Origin: Janthinobacterium sp051380735
GTDB lineage: Bacteria; Pseudomonadota; Gammaproteobacteria; Burkholderiales; Burkholderiaceae_D
Direction of reading: 5' to 3'
Assembly: GCF_051380735.1 (NCBI RefSeq)
Contig: NZ_JBNYXQ010000002.1
Location: 310,001 to 374,000 of the forward strand
Length of the DNA stretch: 64,000 nucleotides
The notes under the pieces are model-generated. The model was given only the letters and a program-made list of their open reading frames with translations, searched no databases and was not told where the DNA came from. Shown in pieces: positions 53,273 through 62,800 of the stretch. A program made the translations under genes and the position numbers. Each line of letters opens with the position of its first letter. The stretch's first letter is position 1.

Positions 53273-53477
53273 TGTTGTGTTGCCAGATGGTGGCTGGCGC
53301 GGCAAGCCGGTGCAGCAAAGCTGTTGCCGCGTGGCGGGCAGGGGTACAATGACGTCCTGAATGTCGTTGTCCAAACCATCGGAATCGTCGCACGACCACC
53401 ATTTTTCCTAACAGCACCGCCAGCATGCCGATCGACGGCTGCTTTGATAACTGTGCTTTGATAATTAAAGGTTTTTC
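53273..53477 (+). other. Intergenic region pth/ychF with a short direct repeat
   Basis: No gene is supported in these 205 bases. GCTTTGATAA occurs twice (53441-53450 and 53455-53464), four bases apart, ending 14 bases before the ychF ATG. The AT-rich repeat could overlap the ychF promoter or leader. Confidence 0.4.
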
Positions 53478-54569
53478 ATGAGTCTCCAATGCGGTATCGT
53501 CGGCTTGCCGAACGTCGGCAAGTCCACCCTGTTCAATGCGCTGACGAAAGCCGGCATCCCGGCTGAAAACTATCCTTTCTGCACCATCGAGCCGAATGTC
53601 GGCGTGGTCGAAGTGCCGGATCCGCGCATGGATGCGCTGGCCGCCATCGTCAAGCCGGAACGCATGGTCAACGCCATCGTCGAGTTCGTCGACATTGCCG
53701 GCCTGGTGGCTGGCGCGTCGAAAGGCGAGGGCCTGGGCAACCAGTTCCTGTCGCACATCCGCGAAACCGACGCCATCGTCAACGTCGTGCGCTGCTTCGA
53801 AGATGACAACGTGATCCATGTGGCCGGCAAGATCAACCCGCTCGACGATATCGAAGTCATCCAGACCGAACTGGCGCTGGCCGACATGGGCACCGTGGAA
53901 AAAGCGATCCACCGCGAAAACAAGAAAGCCCGTTCGGGCGACAAGGACGCGGCCAAGCTGCTGGCCATCATGGAACGCATGATGCCGTACCTGAACGACG
54001 CCAAGCCGGTACGCGCGATGGGTCTCGATGCCGACGAAATGCTGCTGATCAAGCCGCTGTGCCTGATCACCGCCAAACCGGCCATGTTCGTCGCCAACGT
54101 GTCGGACAGCGGTTTCACCGACAACCCGCTGCTGGACCAGCTGACCGCCTACGCGAAATCGCAAAACGCCCCGATCGTCGCCATCTGCGCCTCGATGGAA
54201 GCGGAAATCGCCGACCTGGACGCCGCCGACAAGGGTGCTTTCCTGGCCGACATGGGCATGGAAGAGCCAGGCCTGGATCGCCTGATCCGCGCCGCCTACA
54301 AGCTGCTGGGCCTGCAAACCTACTTCACCGCCGGCGTCAAGGAAGTACGTGCCTGGACCATCCCGGTCGGTGCCACCGGCCCGCAAGCGGCAGGCGTGAT
54401 CCACACCGACTTCGAACGCGGCTTTATCCGCGCGCAAACCATCGCCTATGACGACTTCATCACCTACAAAGGTGAAGCCGGCGCCAAGGAAGCGGGCAAG
54501 ATGCGCGCCGAGGGCAAGGAATATGTGGTCAAGGATGGCGATGTGCTGAATTTCTTGTTCAACGTCTGA
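53478..54569 (+). CDS. ychF: Redox-regulated ATPase YchF
   Basis: 363 residues, an Obg-family P-loop protein that prefers ATP (in place of GTP) in studied homologues. The P-loop GLPNVGKS is at 9-16. FCTIEPNVG, the G3-like DIAGLV region and the C-terminal TGS domain with RAWTIPVGATGPQAAGVIHTDFE are diagnostic. In other bacteria it binds ribosomes and affects stress responses. The pth-ychF order is conserved. Confidence 0.96.
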   Translation: MSLQCGIVGLPNVGKSTLFNALTKAGIPAENYPFCTIEPNVGVVEVPDPRMDALAAIVKPERMVNAIVEFVDIAGLVAGASKGEGLGNQFLSHIRETDAIVNVVRCFEDDNVIHVAGKINPLDDIEVIQTELALADMGTVEKAIHRENKKARSGDKDAAKLLAIMERMMPYLNDAKPVRAMGLDADEMLLIKPLCLITAKPAMFVANVSDSGFTDNPLLDQLTAYAKSQNAPIVAICASMEAEIADLDAADKGAFLADMGMEEPGLDRLIRAAYKLLGLQTYFTAGVKEVRAWTIPVGATGPQAAGVIHTDFERGFIRAQTIAYDDFITYKGEAGAKEAGKMRAEGKEYVVKDGDVLNFLFNV

Positions 54570-54614
54570 TGACGACGGTGTCTGGCACCACCTGACACCA
54601 GCCTGGTTTTCCCC

Positions 54615-54652
54615 ATGCCTGCCCGCGCCTTGCGCCGGCAGGCATTGTTATG
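54615..54652 (+). terminator. Hairpin after ychF, probable terminator
   Basis: ATGCCTGCC (54615-54623) and GGCAGGCAT (54637-54645) form a perfect nine-base stem followed by TGTTATGTTT. The T-run is interrupted. Confidence 0.55.
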
Positions 54653-54742
54653 TTTGTACGGTGTGACCTTTCGATGGGCAATGAGTTTATAGTCAATCAA
54701 CCCACTTACACTGACAGGCCGCCCAGCGCGGCCGGGAGAACC

Positions 54743-55285
54743 ATGATGATCCATACTGATACCGATATTGCCGGACTGTCGTCCGCCGAACACGCCACCG
54801 GCAACCTTCAAGCCAGAGTGACCCTGGTCGAATACGGCGACTTCGAATGCCCGCGCTGCGCACAAGCCGAGCCGCTGACGCGCCACCTGGTGGAAACCTA
54901 TGGCGACCGCTTGCGCTTTGTGTTCCGCCATTTTCCCGATAGCGCCGCCCATCCGCATGCGGAGCTGGCGGCCGAAGCGTCCGAGGCGGCGGCCGCTCAA
55001 GGCAAGTTCTGGGCGATGCACGCGGCGCTGTATGGCCAGCCCCAGCATCTGAAGGAAGCGGCGCTGACCCGCTATGCCGAGGAAATCGAGCTCGACATGA
55101 CGCGCTACCATGCCGACATGAATGACCATCTGTATCTGCAGCGCGTGCGCGAGCACCATGCGGCGGCCGTGCAGCTGGGGCTGCGTGGCACGCCGAGCTT
55201 TTTTCTCAATGATCAGCCGGTCGATGTGTCGTTCGGGTTTGACCACCTGGAGCAGGCGGTGCGCGCCGCTTTGGGCGAGCATTGA
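54743..55285 (+). CDS. DsbA-like thioredoxin-fold protein, apparently cytoplasmic
   Basis: 180 residues. Thioredoxin-4/DsbA-like fold with the redox motif C36-P-R-C39 in EYGDFECPRCAQAE and the cis-Pro loop LRGTPSFFLND. No signal peptide is visible, so it probably acts in the cytoplasm. The start at 54743 has GGGAG at 54733-54737; an upstream frame to 54650 is open but unsupported. Substrate unknown. Confidence 0.82.
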   Translation: MMIHTDTDIAGLSSAEHATGNLQARVTLVEYGDFECPRCAQAEPLTRHLVETYGDRLRFVFRHFPDSAAHPHAELAAEASEAAAAQGKFWAMHAALYGQPQHLKEAALTRYAEEIELDMTRYHADMNDHLYLQRVREHHAAAVQLGLRGTPSFFLNDQPVDVSFGFDHLEQAVRAALGEH

Positions 55286-55292
55286 AAGAAGC

Positions 55293-55321
55293 TTGCATTG
55301 ATGGCTGGAGATGGCTAGACT
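55293..55321 (+). promoter_or_regulatory. Candidate promoter of the toxin-antitoxin operon
   Basis: TTGCAT (55293-55298), a 17-base spacer and TAGACT (55316-55321). The -10 lies inside the palindromic operator. Confidence 0.5.
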
Positions 55322-55339
55322 AATTAAACTTAGTCTAGC
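55314..55339. promoter_or_regulatory. Palindromic operator of the vapBC-type operon
   Basis: GCTAGACTAA (55314-55323) and TTAGTCTAGC (55330-55339) are a perfect ten-base dyad with a six-base gap, 12 bases before the antitoxin ATG. It overlaps the candidate -10, as expected for autorepression by the antitoxin or the complex. Confidence 0.75.
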
Positions 55340-55350
55340 TTGGATGGAAT

Positions 55351-55596
55351 ATGTTAACAGTCAATATACATGAGGCCAAGACGCATTTGTCCAGGCTTAT
55401 CGAACAGGCAGCCAATGGCGAGTCTTTCATTATCGCCAAAGCCGGCCGCCCCTTGGTCAAGGTGATGGCACTCGATGCGCCGGCGGCAGGACAGAAGAAG
55501 CGGCTCGGTTTTCTTGCCGGCCAGATCACCGTGCCCGATGATTTCGACACGATGGGAAGCGTGGAAATTGCCGCCCTGTTCGGCGGTGATGCGTGA
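55351..55596 (+). CDS. Phd/YefM-family antitoxin
   Basis: 81 residues. MLTVNIHEAKTHLSRLIEQAANGESFIIAKAGRP fits the Phd/YefM DNA-binding fold. The C-terminal part (RLGFLAGQITVPDDFDTM) is the usual toxin-wrapping tail, as in antitoxins paired with PIN toxins. The stop overlaps the toxin start. Confidence 0.88.
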   Translation: MLTVNIHEAKTHLSRLIEQAANGESFIIAKAGRPLVKVMALDAPAAGQKKRLGFLAGQITVPDDFDTMGSVEIAALFGGDA

Positions 55597-55979
55597 AGTT
55601 GTTGCTCGACACGCATTTGCTTCTGTGGGCGGCCGGCGATCCAGGCCGCTTGAGTCCGGTTTCGCGGGCTCTGATCGAAGATGCGGGCAATGAGCTGTTT
55701 TTCAGTCCCGCCAGTCTGTGGGAAATCTCGATCAAACACGGCCTGGGCCGTGTCGACTTTCAGGCTGACCCCCGGGTATTGCGCCGCGCGCTGCTGGACA
55801 ATGGCTATAGCGAGTTGCCCGTCACCAGTGAACACGCCGTTGCCATTGAGGGTTTGCCACCTATTCATAAAGACCCGTTCGATCGCATGCTGGTAGCCCA
55901 GGCAACGGTCGAAGGCATCACCTTGCTGACGGCTGATGCCTTGCTTGCGCAATATCCAGGACCTGTGCGCAGGGTGTGA
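55593..55979 (+). CDS. VapC-type PIN-domain toxin
   Basis: 128 residues from a GTG start overlapping the antitoxin stop (GTGA). The PIN catalytic acids are visible: Asp6 in LLLDTHLLLW, Glu in SLWEISIKHG, Asp in KDPFDRMLVAQA, and Asp in LLTADALL. PIN toxins are Mg-dependent RNases; the RNA target is unknown. Confidence 0.88.
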   Translation: MKLLLDTHLLLWAAGDPGRLSPVSRALIEDAGNELFFSPASLWEISIKHGLGRVDFQADPRVLRRALLDNGYSELPVTSEHAVAIEGLPPIHKDPFDRMLVAQATVEGITLLTADALLAQYPGPVRRV

Positions 55980-56048
55980 AGCATCCGTATTATTTTGGTA
56001 TCAGTGCGCTGGCGATGCCAGGCTGATGCACCAAGTGCTTTTCAGACG

Positions 56049-56074
56049 ACCTCGCGGCTGGCGAGGTTTTTTTG
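56049..56074. terminator. Terminator after the toxin gene
   Basis: ACCTCGC (56049-56055) and GCGAGGT (56061-56067) with loop GGCTG, followed by seven T in the plus direction. It ends the toxin-antitoxin transcript ahead of the convergent kinase gene. Confidence 0.85.
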
Positions 56075-56096
56075 TTTCTGGCGTATCTCGATCACG

Positions 56097-57788
56097 CTAT
56101 AGTGCAGCCGTCACGCTGAGCGCCGTGTCGAGCGCTTCCATGAACTCGGGTACGTTGATCGGCTTGGTCAGGTAGCGCAGGAAGCCGGCGTCGAGGCCTT
56201 TGCGCACGTCGCGCGGCAGGGCGTTGGCCGACAGGGCGATGATGGGGATGTGCGCCGTCAGCGGATCGGCGCGCAACAGGCCCAGCACTTCGGTGCCGCT
56301 GAGGCCGGGCAGGTTGATGTCCATCAGAATCAGGTCGGGCTGGTGCTGGCGCGCCAGCGTGATGCCGAGCTGGCCCTCGATGGCGCTGAGCATGCCCAGG
56401 TCACTGCGGCGGGCGATCAGTTGCTCGACCAGGATCAGGTTGGCTGGGTTGTCCTCCACATACAGCACCTTGCGCCGCGGTGCATCGTGCGGCGTGTCAG
56501 CCGATGGTTCCCGGCCCATATTCCCGGTATGCTCACCGAGCTGCAGTTCGGGAGCCGATGAGGCCGCCAGTTCGATCCAGAACTGCGTACCGACTCCGAC
56601 TTCACTTTCCACGCCCATCGTGCCGCCCATCAGTTCCACCAGTTGCTTCGTCACGACCAGGCCGATGCCGGTGCCTTCCTCGGTGCCGGCTTCCTGCCCC
56701 AGCCGGTTAAACGGCTGGAATAATTGTTGCAGTTGCTCGGCGCTCAGGCCCTTGCCCGTGTCGCGCACGCTCAGGCGCACCCGGTCGCCATGCTGTTGGC
56801 ATTCCACCAGCACGCTGCCGCCAGTACGGTTGTATTTGATCGCGTTCGACAGCAGGTTGATGACCACCTGTTTGACCCGCGTCAGGTCGGCATGCACGTA
56901 GAACGGCTGGGCGAGTGTAGGGAAGGTCAGCGTGAGTTGGCGCTTTTGCGCCTGCGGCGTGATCATCGCGCGGCAGTCGCGCAAGACCTCGGTAAGCGCC
57001 ATCGCTTCGCGCGACATGGCGACCCGGCCCGATTCGATCATCGACAGGTCGAGAATTTCATTGATCAGGCGCAGCAGATACCAGCCGCCATTGAGGATCT
57101 GGTCCAGCGAGCGTTGCTGTGAGGCGCTGGGCGGCGGCGTATCCGACGCCATCAGCTGGGCAAAGCCCAGCACCGCGTTGAGCGGCGTGCGCAATTCATG
57201 GCTCATGCTCGACAAAAATTCGGACTTGGCGAGGTTGGCCTTGTCCGCTTGCGCGCGTGCTTTTTCCAGCTCGACGCTATTGTCGCTCAGCACGCGATTG
57301 AGCAGTTCGCGCTCCTGTTCCGCATGCTTGCGCACGGTATTGTCGGTGCCGACCAGCAGATAGCCGATGATGGCGTCGTCCGCATCGCGCAGCGCCGTGA
57401 CCGACACGATGGCCGGGAAGCGGCTGCCATCCTTGCGCACATACGTCAGCTCATAGTTGTCTTCGATACCGCGCGACGCCTTGTAGACCAGTGCCTCGAA
57501 ACCGGCAGTGATCGGCGTATCGAATTCCAGCGAGAGGGCAGCGGCGCGGACAACGGCCTCGGCCGGGTCGGAAATGGCGGCCGGCGTAATCCGGTTGATC
57601 ACATCGTCTGCCTGGTAGCCCAGCATGCGCTCGGCGCCGACGTTGAATAACTGGATCACGCCCTGTGCATCGGTGGCGATGCAGGAAAAATAAGTGCTGT
57701 TAAAAATGGCTTCTTGCAACACTCCCGCCTGCAGCAGCGCAGGCTGGGCTGCGTGTGCTGCGGTGCCGGCACGGTAAATCTGGTTCAT
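56097..57788 (-). CDS. Hybrid sensor histidine kinase with PAS domain and receiver
   Basis: 563 residues. A PAS domain (about 25-160, IFNSTYFSCIATDAQGVIQLFN) is followed by a short coiled coil, the H-box with His197 (SSMSHELRTPLNAVLGF), an ATPase domain with NLLSNAIKYN and DTGKGLS boxes, and a C-terminal receiver with the phospho-acceptor Asp in LILMDINLPG. No membrane segment is seen, so it is a cytoplasmic sensor. The start at 57788 is chosen (AGGG upstream); the open frame extends to 57878. No partner regulator is adjacent. Confidence 0.9.
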   Translation of the reverse strand: MNQIYRAGTAAHAAQPALLQAGVLQEAIFNSTYFSCIATDAQGVIQLFNVGAERMLGYQADDVINRITPAAISDPAEAVVRAAALSLEFDTPITAGFEALVYKASRGIEDNYELTYVRKDGSRFPAIVSVTALRDADDAIIGYLLVGTDNTVRKHAEQERELLNRVLSDNSVELEKARAQADKANLAKSEFLSSMSHELRTPLNAVLGFAQLMASDTPPPSASQQRSLDQILNGGWYLLRLINEILDLSMIESGRVAMSREAMALTEVLRDCRAMITPQAQKRQLTLTFPTLAQPFYVHADLTRVKQVVINLLSNAIKYNRTGGSVLVECQQHGDRVRLSVRDTGKGLSAEQLQQLFQPFNRLGQEAGTEEGTGIGLVVTKQLVELMGGTMGVESEVGVGTQFWIELAASSAPELQLGEHTGNMGREPSADTPHDAPRRKVLYVEDNPANLILVEQLIARRSDLGMLSAIEGQLGITLARQHQPDLILMDINLPGLSGTEVLGLLRADPLTAHIPIIALSANALPRDVRKGLDAGFLRYLTKPINVPEFMEALDTALSVTAAL

Positions 57789-58114
57789 GCTTACTGCCCT
57801 TGGTTCGCAACGGCCGTTTCTGGTCAGATAGACGGGTTGCACATTGTTGAGCGACAGGCGCTGTGGTCTGGTGAACACGCTGCTAACTGTGTTGCTGAAT
57901 TACACGACAAGCTCCATTTTAGCAAAATTTCTTCCCGCATCCGTGCGCATCTTGCATGGCTGAGAACGCCAACTGGCCTCATTCTGCAGCTTTTTTACAT
58001 GCAAAAGACGTTTCTTATGTGCGGTAGCAGACGGAGAAAGTGCGTGCTAAATGGCAATATTGGTTATGGGAATTTAAAACATTGCCAATACATTCAAATA
58101 TAACCAAGGCAAGC
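57789..58114. promoter_or_regulatory. Divergent intergenic region, kinase / tpsB
   Basis: 326 bases without a supported gene. It is more AT-rich than its surroundings, mainly at 58040-58105, where promoters for tpsB probably lie; I could not identify a convincing -35/-10 pair. AAGG before ATG 58115 is the tpsB ribosome binding site. Confidence 0.4.
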
Positions 58115-59788
58115 ATGTCCCAAATCAAAGTTTTACCGTTCGTCATGTTGGCGCTTACGCAAAGTATTGCCCTGGCGCAGCAGGTCCCCAGCGCTGGCAG
58201 CCAGATGCACCAAATTCCGCCATCGCCGGCGCCACAGCCGGTTCAGCCGCGCCTGCAGGTGGAGCAAGTCGCCGAGCCAGTGGCCGCCGTGCCTGCTTCC
58301 AGCGCCAGCATGCAGGTCAATCAACTGCGCGTCAGCGGCGCCAGCGCCTACCCGGAAGCAGTGCTGCTGGCCCTGACGGGGTTTCAGCCGGGTAGCAGCT
58401 TGAGCCTGGCGCAGCTCGATGCAATGGCCTCAATCATCGAACAGCAATACCGCCGCGACGGCTATGTGGTGGCCCAGGCCTATCTGCCAGCGCAGGACAT
58501 CAAGGATGGCATCGTCACCATTGCGGTGCTGGAAGGGCGCTACGGTCAGATTGGCCTGAAGAACGGGACCAATATGTCCGATGGCCGCGTGGGCGCCTTG
58601 TTGTCTGGCCTCGACGCCGGTGACACGGTGATGCGCGAGCCGCTGGAAAACCGCCTGCTGCTGCTGTCCGATTTGCCTGGCGTGAACGTCAAGTCCACGC
58701 TGGCGCCGGGCGTGGTGCCTGGCACGACCGACCTGCTGGTCGATGTGCTGCCCGGCCAGCGCGTCACCGGCAGCATCGACGCCGATAATGCAGGCAGCCG
58801 CTATACGGGCGTCAACCGGATTGGCGCCACCGTCAACCTGAATCAGCCGTTCGGCCTCGGTGATGTGGCGAGCCTGCGCGTGCTGACCTCGGGCGATGGC
58901 TTGAAATATGCACGCGCCTCTTACCAGCTGCAAGTGGGCCGTGCCACGGTGGGGGCCGCGTACAGCCACCTCGACTACAAGCTGGGCAAGGAATTCGACA
59001 GCCTCGACGCGCGCGGCACGGCGAAGATCGCCGGCATCTATGGCAGCTATCCGCTGATACGCTCGCGCGACACCAATCTGTATGCGCAAATGTCGTATGA
59101 CGACAAAACCTTCCAGGACAAGGTACAGGTGGCATCCATTGTCAACGATAAAAAAGTGCGCGTGGCAACAGTGGGACTGTACGGCGACCATCGCGACAGT
59201 TTTGGTGGCGGCGGCGTCAATGGCTACTCGGTGTTCGTGGCCAGCGGCGACCTCGATATCGAGACGGCCGATGTGCGCGTTTTTGACGCCCTGACGGCGC
59301 GCAGCAATGGCAGCTACCACAAGCTTGGCTTCAGCGCGACACGCCTGCAAAGCGTCAGCGACAGCGTGTCGGTGTATGCGGCGATCAATGGCCAGCTGGC
59401 ATCGAAAAACCTCGACGTTTCCGAGCGCATGGAACTCGGTGGCGTCAATGGCGTGCGCGCCTATCCGGAAGGCGAAGCGTATGCCGACCAGGGGTATGTG
59501 CTGAATCTGGAAGCGCGTTGGCAACTGCCGCCGCTGCCGTCCAGCGTGCCTGGCCAGATACAACTGATCGGCTTTGTCGATACGGGCAAAGTCACGCTGA
59601 ACAAGAATCAGTGGGCGGCCGGCGACAACAAGCGCACCCTGAGCGGCGCAGGCCTTGGCCTGAGCTGGGCCAGTAACAACGATTTCGTGGTGCGTGCCTA
59701 TTACGCGCACAAGCTCGGCAATGCCGTGGCCACCTCGGCCCCGGACAAGGGTGGGCGCTTCTGGGTCCAGGCGGTCAAGTATTTCTAA
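58115..59788 (+). CDS. Two-partner secretion outer-membrane transporter (TpsB, ShlB/FhaC family)
   Basis: 557 residues. A signal peptide (about 1-21) and a Pro/Gln-rich stretch precede two POTRA-like domains (about 65-220, with VNQLRVSGASAYPEAVLLALTGF and YRRDGYVVAQAYLPAQDIKDG), then a 16-stranded barrel. The conserved loop-6 motif VRAYPEG is at about 447-453, and the protein ends in Phe (QAVKYF) as outer-membrane barrels do. It exports the adjacent TpsA, whose gene starts 61 bases downstream. Confidence 0.92.
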   Translation: MSQIKVLPFVMLALTQSIALAQQVPSAGSQMHQIPPSPAPQPVQPRLQVEQVAEPVAAVPASSASMQVNQLRVSGASAYPEAVLLALTGFQPGSSLSLAQLDAMASIIEQQYRRDGYVVAQAYLPAQDIKDGIVTIAVLEGRYGQIGLKNGTNMSDGRVGALLSGLDAGDTVMREPLENRLLLLSDLPGVNVKSTLAPGVVPGTTDLLVDVLPGQRVTGSIDADNAGSRYTGVNRIGATVNLNQPFGLGDVASLRVLTSGDGLKYARASYQLQVGRATVGAAYSHLDYKLGKEFDSLDARGTAKIAGIYGSYPLIRSRDTNLYAQMSYDDKTFQDKVQVASIVNDKKVRVATVGLYGDHRDSFGGGGVNGYSVFVASGDLDIETADVRVFDALTARSNGSYHKLGFSATRLQSVSDSVSVYAAINGQLASKNLDVSERMELGGVNGVRAYPEGEAYADQGYVLNLEARWQLPPLPSSVPGQIQLIGFVDTGKVTLNKNQWAAGDNKRTLSGAGLGLSWASNNDFVVRAYYAHKLGNAVATSAPDKGGRFWVQAVKYF

Positions 59789-59848
59789 GCCGACGACCAT
59801 ACCCGCATAGTTCGCATCAGCACGCCCATCACAGTACAGAGAGACACC

Positions 59849-62800
59849 ATGAATCACATTTATCGTTCGATATGGAATGAAAAAACCGGCGCCTACGCCG
59901 CCGTTTCCGAAAACGCCAGCAGCGCCGGCAAACCATCCTCGTCCGTGCGCGGCGGCGCGTCCGGCAGCGCGTTTTTTGCATTGAAAGCACTGTCGGTGTC
60001 GCTGATGCTGGCGCTCGGCGCGAATGTGTACGCATTGCCGCCCACCGGCGTGGTGACGGCGGGCAGCGCCACCATCAACAATACCAAGCCGGGCAGCATG
60101 GTGATCAACCAGGCGACGCAGAACGTGGCGATCAACTGGCAAAGTTTTAATATCGCCGCCGGCGAAAGCGTGCAGTTCGTGCAGCCGAACAGCAACTCGG
60201 TGGCCCTCAACCGCGTCATCGGCGCCGATCCGTCCAGCATCCTGGGCAATCTGAGCGCCAACGGCAAGGTGTTCCTGATCAATCCGAACGGCATCCTGTT
60301 CGGCAAGGGCGCGTCTGTCAATGTGGGCGGCCTGGTCGGCTCGACCCTGGGCCTGAGCGACAGCGACTTCATGGCCGGGCGCTATCAGTTCAGCGGCGCG
60401 GGCAAGGCCGCCGTCGTGAACCAGGGCGCGATCAATGCCAATGGCGGCTATGTGGCGCTGGTGGGCGGCAAGGTCGATAACCAGGGCAGCATCGTGGCCA
60501 ACCGCGGCATGGTGGCGCTGGCCGCCGGCAGCGCCGTCACGCTCGATGTGCTGGGCGGCCAGTTGCTCAACGTGACGGTCGATCGCGGCGCGCTCGGCGC
60601 GCTGGCGCAGAACGGTGGCCTGATCCAGGCTGACGGCGGCCAGGTGCTGCTGACCGCACAAGGCGCCAGTAGCGTGCTGGGCAGCGCCGTCAACAATACC
60701 GGCGTGATACGCGCCCGTACGCTGGACAATCAGAACGGCGTGATCCGCCTGCTCGGTGACACCGCAGGCGGCAGCGTCACGGTGGCCGGCACGCTTGATG
60801 CCTCGGGCCGCAGTGCAGGCGAGCGCGGTGGCAAGGTCACCGTGCTCGGCCAGCAGATTGCATTGACGGGCCAGGCAGCCATCGACGCATCCGGCGATGC
60901 CGGCGGCGGCACGGTGCTGGTTGGCGGCAATTACCAAGGCAAGGGCGTGGAAGCGCACGCTACGACGACTACCATCGAGCGCGGTGCGGTGATTCATGCC
61001 GATGCAGTTACGGCCGGCAACGGTGGCCAGATTGTTGCCTGGTCAGACGGCGCCACCACCTTCGACGGCACGCTGACGGCGCGCGGTGGCGCAGTGTCAG
61101 GCAACGGCGGCCTGATCGAAACCTCCGGCAAGACCGTGGTGCGCGGCGCCAATTCGTACGTCGACACGCTGGCGCCGCATGGCAAGACGGGCACCTGGCT
61201 GCTCGACCCGGTCAACTATACGATCGCGCTGGCCGGCGGCGATGAAACGCCGTCACAGGTGGCGCTGAGCCTGGCCAGCAGCAACCGCGTGATCACGGCC
61301 ACCAACGACATCACGGTGGGCAGTGCGCTGACCTGGACGACGCCACAAACGCTGGAACTGAACGCCGGCCATGACGTGCTGGTCAATGCCGCAATTACCG
61401 CCAGCACCGCAGGTTCGGGCCTGCGCCTGATCGCCTTGAACGATGTGGTGCTGAACGCGGCCGCAGCCATCACGGCCAGCGGCAGCGGCTCGCTGGTGAG
61501 TGTGGATGCGGGACGCAATATCGTCATCGATGGTGCACTGACGACCGATGGCGGCGGCTCGACCGCCATGCGTGCGGGCAATAATATCAATGTCAATGGC
61601 GCCCTGAGCGCCAATGGCGGCGGCTCGTTGAGCATGATTGCCAATAACAGCATCACCATCAACAGCGCGGTCAGCGCCGATGGCGGCCAGGTCACCTTGC
61701 GCGCCGACAATGACGGCACCGGCCCCGGCGTGTCCGGCGGTACGGTGGTGTTTGCCGGTATCGGCGCGGTCACTGGCGCCAATACGGTCATCCTGTTCAA
61801 TCCGAACGGTTATGCCAACACGGCGGCCGAGATCGCTGCCTATGGCACCAAGGTGGTTGGAGCACTCGATGCGCGTGCATGGGTGTTTGCCCGTGCCGAC
61901 AATAAAATCTATGACGCCAGCAATGCCGCCAGCCTGGGCTTCATCAGCGATCCGCGCGCCGGTGGCGACGTCACCCTGGTACCCGGCCTTGCCACTTTCA
62001 CCGACAAGAACGTCGGCGTGGGCAAGGCCGTCACCTACAGCGGCTACAACCTGGGCGGCGCCAACGTGGCGCGCTTCGCGCTGTTCGGCAACGGCAGCGG
62101 CAGCAGTTCGGCCAATATTACGGCGCTGGCCATTCTCGGCTCGATCAGCGCGGCCAACAAGGTCTATGACGGCAAGCAGAGTGCAGACATTACCAGCCGC
62201 AGCCTGAATGGCGTGCTGGCTGCCGATGCGGCGACCGTCAGCTACACCGGCGGCTCGGCCACCTTCGACAGCCAGAATGTCGGCAACAACCGGGCGGTGC
62301 TGGGCACGGGCCTGGGATTGACCGGGGCCGAGGCCGGCAACTACACGGTCAACGCGACCGCATCGACCAACGCCAGCATTACGCCGGCCGCGCTGATCAT
62401 CACGGCTGCCAACGTCAGCAAAGTGTATGGCCAGACGCCGACCCTGTCCGAATTTAACTCGACCCCGCTGCAAAACGGCGAGAGCATCGGCAGCGTGACA
62501 GAAATCAGTGACGGCACGCGTGCCAACGCGCAGGTACCGGGACCGTACGCGATTATTCCAAGCAATGCGACCGGTGGCACGTTCACGGCGTCAAACTATG
62601 CGATTACCTATATCAATGGCGCGCTGACGGTCACCCCGGCGCCCTTGACCATTACGGCCAAGAACGTCACCAAAGCATATGGCGAGACGCCGGACTTGAG
62701 CGGCTTCACGTCGAGCGCGCTGCAGAACGGCGAGAGTATCGGCAGCGTGACCGGCAGCAGCCCCGGCGCCGCTGCGAACGCCGCGGCGCCCGGACCCTAT

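Noticed and set aside
55980..56175. 79-codon plus-strand frame after the toxin gene
   Set aside because: It covers the terminator and the end of the convergent kinase gene; no homology is apparent.
58430..60997. 855-codon minus-strand frame across tpsB and tpsA
   Set aside because: Antisense to two well-supported genes and crossing their intergenic gap; the His/Ala/Arg-rich translation is typical of shadow frames.
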